A stretch of 64,000 bases of DNA from CATOSP01 sp965197545. Its GTDB lineage: Bacteria > Chloroflexota > Dehalococcoidia > Lucifugimonadales > UBA3495. The stretch covers positions 1,054,001 to 1,118,000 of the forward strand of contig CBDANJ010000008.1 of the NCBI GenBank assembly GCA_965197545.1, written 5' to 3'. Positions 59,462-64,000 of the stretch are shown piece after piece (positions within the stretch are counted from its first letter, which is position 1; every line of letters begins with the position of its first letter). The translations under genes and the position numbers were made by a program. A model generated the notes under the pieces. That model was given only the letters and a program-made list of their open reading frames with translations, had not been told where the DNA came from and did no database searches.

Positions 59462-59832
59462 AGGGCCTTTTCATTTTCAGAAAGGTGTCCCCTCTCCCTC
59501 TGGGAGAGGGTCGGGGTGAGGGAGTTTCCACGCAAACTGACTTGCCGCAGCTACTACCATGGCAGGGAGAGTTGTCCCTCACCTCAGCCCTCTCCCCACA
59601 GGAGAGCTGAGAGGGGTAGGTAAAAACCGGATTGTAGCTACGGACCGACCCGCCACCCCTGATTTCCGGCCTGCGCCGGAATGACGGAGTGGCCCCGATA
59701 GTGAGCAACTGGGAGCGGTTTTGTATCTGAGCAAGGACATGTTGCTATGCGGTCTCACGTTCAATTGGAGAAGTCCCAAATTAAATACATGCCCCTGTCA
59801 GCCACGGGAGAGGGAGAATGAAAAGGCCCTGT
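59462..59832. mobile_element. 371-bp MITE-like element with 9-bp target duplication
   Basis: Terminal arms CAGGGCCTTTTCATT (59462-59476) and AATGAAAAGGCCCTG (59818-59832) are exact inverted repeats of 15 bp. The 9-bp sequence TAGCACCAA flanks both ends directly (59453-59461 and 59833-59841). The interior has no transposase; it contains palindromic stretches around CCTCTCCCTCTGGGAGAGG and TTCCGGCCTGCGCCGGAA (59664-59681). It lies between the DUF262 gene start and the LLM gene. Confidence 0.85.
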
Positions 59833-59913
59833 AGCACCAACCGACCGCCTAACCCAATGTTATTCCCATGTGGTAAGATTCCGGGGAATTCGTCATTGTG
59901 AGAGGGTAGAGAC

Positions 59914-60984
59914 ATGAAATTCGGCTTAATGTACGAAATTCAGATACCGGAGCCCCATTACCCTGGGGTGGAGCAGGAGCGGTACAAGCAGGTGTTGGCC
60001 CAGGTGGACTTGGCGGACGAGGTTGGGTTCGATTATTTCTGGACGGTTGAACACCATTTTCTGCGGGAGTTCTCACACTGCTCCGCGCCCGAGGTGCTCT
60101 ACGGGGCAATCTCCCAACGCACCAAGCGGATCCGCATCGGCCATGCGGTGGCGCTGCTGCCGGGCCAGTACAACCACCCCGTAAGAGTGGCGGAACGGGC
60201 TGCGGTGCTGGATATCCTGAGCGACGGACGTATGGACCTGGGCACGGGCCGGTCGACGACGCTCATCGAGATGGATGGTTTTGAGGTAGACCCGGAGCAG
60301 ACCAGGGCCCAGTGGCGGGAAGCCATTGGCATGATTCCCAAGATGTGGACGGAGGACCCCTTCTCCCACCAGGGAGAGTTCTTCAACATCCCGGAACGGT
60401 CGGTGATCCCTAAGCCGGTGCAGCAACCTCATCCTCCGATGTGGGTTGCGTGCAGCCAACCTGACTCCTTCCGCCAGGCGGGGGAATTGGGGCTGGGCGT
60501 GCTGTGCTTCAACCTGGGCGGCTACGCACAGATGGAGGAACGAGTCGCCGCCTATCGGGAAGCGATTGAGACCGCCAATCCTGTTGGCAAGTTCGTCAAC
60601 AACCAGGTTGCCGCGCTGTGCATCGTGCATTGCGGGGAAGACGACGAGGAAGCCCGCCGCGTCGGCGGCCAGGAAGGGGCCTGGTTCGTGCAGCAGGCGG
60701 AAAATTTGTATGCGCCGTGGGCGGGACGCCAGGTGCCCGATTCCTACAAGTTTGCGGTTGACGCCGTGCAGACCGAGCGCGCGGACAAGACCGCCGAGGA
60801 CCACATTGCGTCAGGGGCATTCGCCATGGGAAACCCGGATACGGTCATCGAGGTGATGAAGAAATACCAGGAAGCGGGTGTGGACCAGGTATTGTGTTTC
60901 GTTCAGCCCGGAAGGCTGGAACACACGCGGATCATGGATTCAATCAAGCTGATGGGCCGCCACGTGATCCCCTACTTCAGGTAG
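59914..60984 (+). CDS. LLM class flavin-dependent oxidoreductase
   Basis: The 356-residue luciferase-like monooxygenase has FDYFWTVEHHFLREFSHCSA, RTKRIRIGHAVALLPGQYNH and LDILSDGRMDLGTGRSTT, plus WVACSQPDSFRQAGELGLG in the C-terminal half. RBS AGAGGGTAGAG before ATG. It is the third such gene in this window and the closest to a terminator. FMNH2-dependent; substrate unknown. It begins 82 bases after the MITE right end. Confidence 0.93.
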   Translation: MKFGLMYEIQIPEPHYPGVEQERYKQVLAQVDLADEVGFDYFWTVEHHFLREFSHCSAPEVLYGAISQRTKRIRIGHAVALLPGQYNHPVRVAERAAVLDILSDGRMDLGTGRSTTLIEMDGFEVDPEQTRAQWREAIGMIPKMWTEDPFSHQGEFFNIPERSVIPKPVQQPHPPMWVACSQPDSFRQAGELGLGVLCFNLGGYAQMEERVAAYREAIETANPVGKFVNNQVAALCIVHCGEDDEEARRVGGQEGAWFVQQAENLYAPWAGRQVPDSYKFAVDAVQTERADKTAEDHIASGAFAMGNPDTVIEVMKKYQEAGVDQVLCFVQPGRLEHTRIMDSIKLMGRHVIPYFR

Positions 60985-61013
60985 CGAAATAAGGGGCCTA
61001 GCCGCAAAATGCG

Positions 61014-61041
61014 AAACACCCCGGAGCGCTCCGGGGTGTTT
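61014..61041 (+). terminator. perfectly palindromic terminator after the LLM gene
   Basis: AAACACCCCGGAGC and GCTCCGGGGTGTTT form a 14-bp perfect palindrome with no spacer; a CTCTT tract follows. It lies 30 bases after the LLM stop and 30 before the stop of the minus-strand mini-gene, so it may serve both. Confidence 0.85.
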
Positions 61042-61070
61042 CTCTTATCAGTGTATTCGGAGTAGAGACG

Positions 61071-61214
61071 CTAGTCTGAAGAGGGCAATTTGCGTGGTTG
61101 TTGCAGCTCCATCTCGCCCTCGCAGCAATTCACGACTCCTTCGCCGCCCTTGGTGCACAGAACGCTACTGCCGCAGGTGCCGCAGACATAACGCTTGCCT
61201 AACTCGTTCGCCAT
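61071..61214 (-). CDS. desulforedoxin-like mini-protein
   Basis: The 47-residue product reads MANELGKRYVCGTCGSSVLC and continues TKGGEGVVNCCEGEMELQ. The four cysteines C11-x2-C14 and C29-C30 match the desulforedoxin/N-terminal desulfoferrodoxin iron site. AAGGAGG precedes the ATG. A shorter paralogue lies just upstream on the same strand (61267-61383), so this is a tandem duplicate. It probably binds a single iron and moves electrons, possibly for superoxide or peroxide defence. Confidence 0.8.
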   Translation of the reverse strand: MANELGKRYVCGTCGSSVLCTKGGEGVVNCCEGEMELQQPRKLPSSD

Positions 61215-61266
61215 TGGAAGGTCCTCCTTTGAACCAAGTCTCAGGACTTGGGTAATTTCGCGGTAG

Positions 61267-61383
61267 TTACTTTTGCTGCATCGGTTCGCTGCAGCAGATA
61301 ACCGTGCCCTCGCCGCCCTTGGTCACGATGAATTCGGACCCGCATTTCGCGCAGTTATATCGTTTACCGGTCTGGTTGGCCAC
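61267..61383 (-). CDS. desulforedoxin-like mini-protein, second copy
   Basis: The 38-residue product starts at GTG 61383 (VANQTGKRYNCAKCGSEFIV) and ends TVICCSEPMQQK, with the same CxxC...CC cysteine set. It is 53 bases upstream of the other copy in the same direction, so the pair is one transcript. Both lack the C-terminal domain of full desulfoferrodoxin. Confidence 0.75.
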   Translation of the reverse strand: MANQTGKRYNCAKCGSEFIVTKGGEGTVICCSEPMQQK

Positions 61384-61766
61384 GGGATTGACCCCCTTTG
61401 CCAGCAAGCTGGCGGAGTTATTAGGGCAATTATAGACAAGAGCTGTGCGGCGTTCAACTCCGGTAGGGCGCCGTCGAGGCCGCGATTTACGCATGTCAAA
61501 TATTGTCGTGCCCGACTTCGATCTCCACTGACTCGCCAAGATCGCGGACGGGTTACGCTCCACGATCTTGGCGGCCGAATGAACAGATATGTCAATACTT
61601 GGTGTTGACGGTTGAGATTATATGTGTATACTTACCACTTAATATCATATAGCCATTGTACATAAATAAGTGGCTAAGCTCGGAATGCGTTAGCACGGAG
61701 TCAGGGTCAGAGTGTCGACCCGGGCTACGGTCAACCGTTCCGGATCACTGAGTCATGGAGGGGCTT
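61384..61766. other. promoter-containing intergenic region
   Basis: No gene is recognised in these 383 bases. The right half is A+T-rich and carries the promoter at 61605-61632 and a GGAGGGG ribosome site before the bifunctional nuclease gene. The left half is the probable promoter region of the divergent desulforedoxin pair. Confidence 0.45.
61605..61632 (+). promoter_or_regulatory. sigma-70-like promoter of the bifunctional nuclease gene
   Basis: TTGACG (61605-61610) and TATACT (61627-61632) are spaced by 16 bases, close to consensus. It leaves a leader of about 130 bases before the ATG at 61767; the leader is A+T-rich and could be structured. Confidence 0.5.
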
Positions 61767-62276
61767 ATGACACCTGTATTTCCGTATCAGGTCCGCCGTA
61801 GCGAGGATGGCTGGGGCGGAGAGTTGCTTCTGCGTCTCAAGAAGGGAAAGTCGGCATACGTAGTGCAGCTGTCCTTGGAGCAGGCCCGGATGTTGGCGGT
61901 TGAGATGAGCGGGCTGGCTACCTCTCATTGTCCCCAACATCACCTTGCGCTGCTTTTGGCCAAATCGCTGGGAGGCCATATCAGCCATGTTGTCTTGAAA
62001 CTCCTGGACCCGACGGGAGGTGTGCTGGGAATTTTGAGGGTGGTCACCGGCGGCCAGATGCATGACGTCAACGTCGATGCGGCCGCGGCGCTGGCCATGG
62101 CGATTCACTTGGGTCTGCCGATCTTCATGGATGGCGACTCCGGCCCCGGCGACGGTAGGCTCAGGGCTATACAGGGACTCACCGAAGGTCCTTCCCTGGA
62201 AGCAATTCCTCAGGCGTTTCGAGACGCATTCGATGATACGGACCTCCAGATACCGGACGCGGACTCCGGAACTTAA
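61767..62276 (+). CDS. bifunctional nuclease family protein (DUF151/BFN)
   Basis: The 169-residue protein matches the BFN domain: CPQHHLALLLAKSLGGHISH, a central strand HVVLKLLDPTGGVLGIL and DVNVDAAAALAMAIHLGLPIF, where the family usually has an acidic-rich motif before ALAVR-type sequence. The C-terminus is acidic. BFN proteins from plants and bacteria have been reported to have nuclease activity; the bacterial role is not clear. Start ATG 61767 is preferred over 61755 because GGAGGGG lies between. It is followed 40 bases on by a nitroreductase gene. Confidence 0.82.
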   Translation: MTPVFPYQVRRSEDGWGGELLLRLKKGKSAYVVQLSLEQARMLAVEMSGLATSHCPQHHLALLLAKSLGGHISHVVLKLLDPTGGVLGILRVVTGGQMHDVNVDAAAALAMAIHLGLPIFMDGDSGPGDGRLRAIQGLTEGPSLEAIPQAFRDAFDDTDLQIPDADSGT

Positions 62277-62316
62277 ACACCAGACTAGACCAAACTTAAG
62301 CTCAGGGGATGATGCC

Positions 62317-62898
62317 ATGACAAAAAGAGATATGCGAAAAGTTGGAGTCTACCAGGCGATCTACGGGCGGAGAATGGCGTGGGAATTCGAGGATTCCCCG
62401 GTGTCCACCTCTGCTATCGAGAGGATGTTGGACGCCGCTGTATGGGCGCCCAACCACAGATTGACCGAGCCGTGGAGGTTCTTTGTCTTACAGAAGGATA
62501 GCCCGGAAAGGCTGCAAGCAGCGGAGTTGGCCCGGGAGACAGTCCTGGAACGGTCCGGGGATTCCCGCCGTGCCGAGGCCGCCAGCCAGATGGTGCTGGA
62601 CCCTCCTTACGTGGTTTATGTGTATTGCGTTCCAGGTGACAACGAAGACCAGACCCGGGAGAATTACGCCGCGGTCTGTTGTGCCGTCCAAAACATGGCG
62701 TTAGCTGGTGTTGCCGAGGGGTTGTCGGTAACCTGGGAAACCGGAGGGGTGACCCGCGCTCCGGGCCTCAAGCCTCTCCTGGGTGCGGACGAAGAGTGGG
62801 CGCTGGCAACCATGTTATCGATCGGTGTTCCCGGAGAACGCACCAGTTCCCGCCGCACACCGGCATCCCAATTCGCGCGTTGGTTTAAGCGAGAGTAA
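62317..62898 (+). CDS. nitroreductase family protein
   Basis: The 193-residue protein has the FMN-binding start IYGRRMAWEFEDSPV (the R-R-S-x-R type motif reads GRRMAWEF here) and DAAVWAPNHRLTEPWRFFVL. Further, NYAAVCCAVQNMALAGVAEG and ALATMLSIGVPGE are typical of the family. It works as a homodimer using NAD(P)H to reduce nitro, quinone or other acceptors. RBS AGGGGATG precedes ATG. Substrate unknown. Confidence 0.9.
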   Translation: MTKRDMRKVGVYQAIYGRRMAWEFEDSPVSTSAIERMLDAAVWAPNHRLTEPWRFFVLQKDSPERLQAAELARETVLERSGDSRRAEAASQMVLDPPYVVYVYCVPGDNEDQTRENYAAVCCAVQNMALAGVAEGLSVTWETGGVTRAPGLKPLLGADEEWALATMLSIGVPGERTSSRRTPASQFARWFKRE

Positions 62899-62976
62899 TG
62901 TGTGGGACCTGACCCGGTAGCGGTGCAGGTTTCCCGGGACCGGCCGACCCGGAGCCTCTGATCAGGAGGGCGTCGA

Positions 62977-63117
62977 ATGGTGGCGTACTGCTTCAAATGC
63001 CGCGAGACTCAGGAAATCCGAGACCCTCAGCAAGTCACGTTACGGAACGTCCGCCCGGCTACCCGTGGCGTGTGTCACATCTGCGGGACCAAGGTGTTTC
63101 GAATCGGCAAGCGCTAA
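62977..63117 (+). CDS. DUF5679 mini-protein
   Basis: The 46-residue product begins MVAYCFKCRETQEIRDP and ends RGVCHICGTKVFRIGKR, with two CxxC pairs (Cys5/Cys8 and Cys36/Cys39) of a zinc ribbon, matching DUF5679. AGGAGGG precedes the ATG. Its stop codon TAA is the first three bases of the arm of the inverted-repeat element copy C. Function unknown. Confidence 0.82.
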   Translation: MVAYCFKCRETQEIRDPQQVTLRNVRPATRGVCHICGTKVFRIGKR

Positions 63118-63253
63118 GCAACTATCTCAGAACACCTACTCTGGCCTCCTCTCCCTTGATGGGAGAGGATTGAGGTGAGGGTGACAGATACAATTCCCCT
63201 CATCCTAACCTTCTCCCCTGGCGGGAGAAGGGACTTTTGAGATAGTTGCTAAG
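63114..63253. repeat. small inverted-repeat element, copy C
   Basis: Ends CTAAGCAACTATCTCAGAA and TTTTGAGATAGTTGCTAAG are inverted copies with one or two mismatches. The interior is closely related to copy B (GGTGAGGGTGACAGATACAA and CCCCTCATCCTAACCTTCTC). Its left end contains the TAA stop of the DUF5679 gene. No clear target duplication. Confidence 0.72.
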
Positions 63254-63273
63254 TGTTGCGTGTTTCTTGCCTC

Positions 63274-63711
63274 TTAATTGGATTCCGCGCCATCGTCTTT
63301 CAGCCTCACCAGGAAGCTGGCTTCGCCCAACGGTGTCCCGTCCAGCAGGATAGCGGCGGCATGATACCCTGGCCGCTGGACCGGTATCCGAAATAGCTTG
63401 ATCCAGCGCTGGAATATGATGCCTTCTTCCCAGTTGATTAGCTGTGGCGGAGGAAGGTCCAGCGGCGCTCCCGGCGCTTTGATCGCGACCAGGAGATGGT
63501 GGGGTCCCGGCGCGGCTCCGGAGATGCAAAACGCCAACTGGACGTCGAGTTCCGCAAGCAGCGGGTCGGTCCCTTCAGTGTTCTCCTTAGACGGGGCCAA
63601 GTCTATCAGGTCTATGACCCCCTTGAGCACTAATTCGCCGTTCGGGTCGTCTTCCGTGTCGTGGCAGAATATGGCATATTTCAGCTGAGGGCCATTGTTC
63701 TCGGTTGCCAA
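63274..63711 (-). CDS. DUF6941-like hypothetical protein
   Basis: The 145-residue frame encodes a beta-rich protein: LKYAIFCHDTEDDPNGELVL and KGVIDLIDLAP near the start and WIKLFRIPVQRPGYHAAAIL near the end. AIFC-D plus a K-GVID stretch recall DUF6941, but the match is weak. No catalytic motif is seen. It ends 20 bases right of copy C. Function unknown. Confidence 0.55.
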   Translation of the reverse strand: MATENNGPQLKYAIFCHDTEDDPNGELVLKGVIDLIDLAPSKENTEGTDPLLAELDVQLAFCISGAAPGPHHLLVAIKAPGAPLDLPPPQLINWEEGIIFQRWIKLFRIPVQRPGYHAAAILLDGTPLGEASFLVRLKDDGAESN

Positions 63712-63887
63712 CTGGGATACCCCTCCCTGGGGAATAAGACGTAGCTGGGCACAATTCTAGCACGGCTCATCCCCGCCGTTAACCATCCTGTCTTAGGCAC
63801 TTCCGCTGTGTACCCGCTGCCCATTGCCAAGCCGGTGTATTGCTGAGAAACTACGCCTGTTAGTCCTAGATCAGGAGGATGAAAGCC

Positions 63888-64000
63888 ATGTCGTTAAATG
63901 CGGATAAATTCAATCAAGGGATGACTGTCCAGCAGTACATCGATCAGATTAAGGTCAACAAGCAGCCGTTTGTGGACATCTACGAGGCGCTCCAGGTCCC
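63888..64000 (+). CDS. N-terminal fragment, possibly thioredoxin-family protein (cut by window edge)
   Basis: The frame runs off the window: MSLNADKFNQGMTVQQYIDQ continuing IKVNKQPFVDIYEALQVP. AGGAGG lies about nine bases before ATG 63888; an in-frame ATG at 63879 overlaps too closely. The start resembles a group of Chloroflexota thioredoxin-like proteins as I remember them, but no active-site cysteines are within the window. Low certainty on function. Confidence 0.6.
   Translation, partial: MSLNADKFNQGMTVQQYIDQIKVNKQPFVDIYEALQV

Overview
The window is a protein-dense, high-GC bacterial segment with no rRNA or tRNA genes, so it is placed only by gene content. Three luciferase-like flavin monooxygenases, amidohydrolase, SDR and crotonase families, a DUF2851 protein, a bifunctional nuclease, a DUF5679 mini-protein and desulforedoxin-like mini-proteins sit among many broken genes and small repeats. 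This fits a Chloroflexota genome of the Dehalococcoidia/SAR202 type. That placement is inference; a marker-gene tree would settle it.

Layout. 1-7 kb: an ABC transporter cut by the window edge, a solitary CRISPR-repeat-like element, a Rossmann pseudogene with an internal deletion, a rhodanese, a flavin monooxygenase, frameshifted LUD and OsmC genes, and an isocitrate lyase/PEP mutase family enzyme. 7-12.4 kb: a scar region with a decayed membrane gene, a DinB gene, an ISAs1 element with 17-bp terminal repeats and a corrupted transposase, and a decayed IS5-type transposase joined to an rtcB stump. This is followed by a DarT/DarG-like toxin-antitoxin pair in antitoxin-first order. 12.5-31 kb: mostly intact metabolic genes (CapA, alpha/beta hydrolase, phosphodiesterase, GMC oxidoreductase, mycothiol-type alcohol dehydrogenase, a two-subunit thiamine-diphosphate decarboxylase, Nudix, aconitase, MFS, amidohydrolase), with a VapB-VapC fusion at 21.4-22.1 kb. 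31-41 kb: an acid/CoA catabolic block (SDR, three tandem crotonases, a DASS anion carrier, a fourth crotonase, MmgE/PrpD, quinone reductase), with an RHH-MazF pair inside. 41-47.5 kb: an A+T-richer patch holding Uma2, a HEPN gene split by a small mobile element, TPR, coiled-coil and DUF429 genes. 48-57 kb: a PEP mutase-family lyase, Yip1-like, PIG-L, gamma-glutamyltransferase, an extradiol dioxygenase, a flavin monooxygenase, VOC and Zn-alcohol dehydrogenase genes. 57-64 kb: a HigBA pair dead in both genes, a GmrSD-like DUF262 protein, a 371-bp element with a 9-bp target duplication, a third flavin monooxygenase, twin desulforedoxins, a bifunctional nuclease, a nitroreductase and DUF5679.

Two themes stand out. 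First, the window is rich in toxin-antitoxin and nucleic-acid-targeting genes (DarTG, VapBC, RHH-MazF, HigBA, HEPN, PaREP1-like, DUF262), several damaged. Second, it carries at least three kinds of small non-autonomous inverted-repeat element, one of which is present in three copies that each abut a gene stop codon. Several frameshifts fall in or beside homopolymer runs, so some broken genes may be sequencing artefacts.
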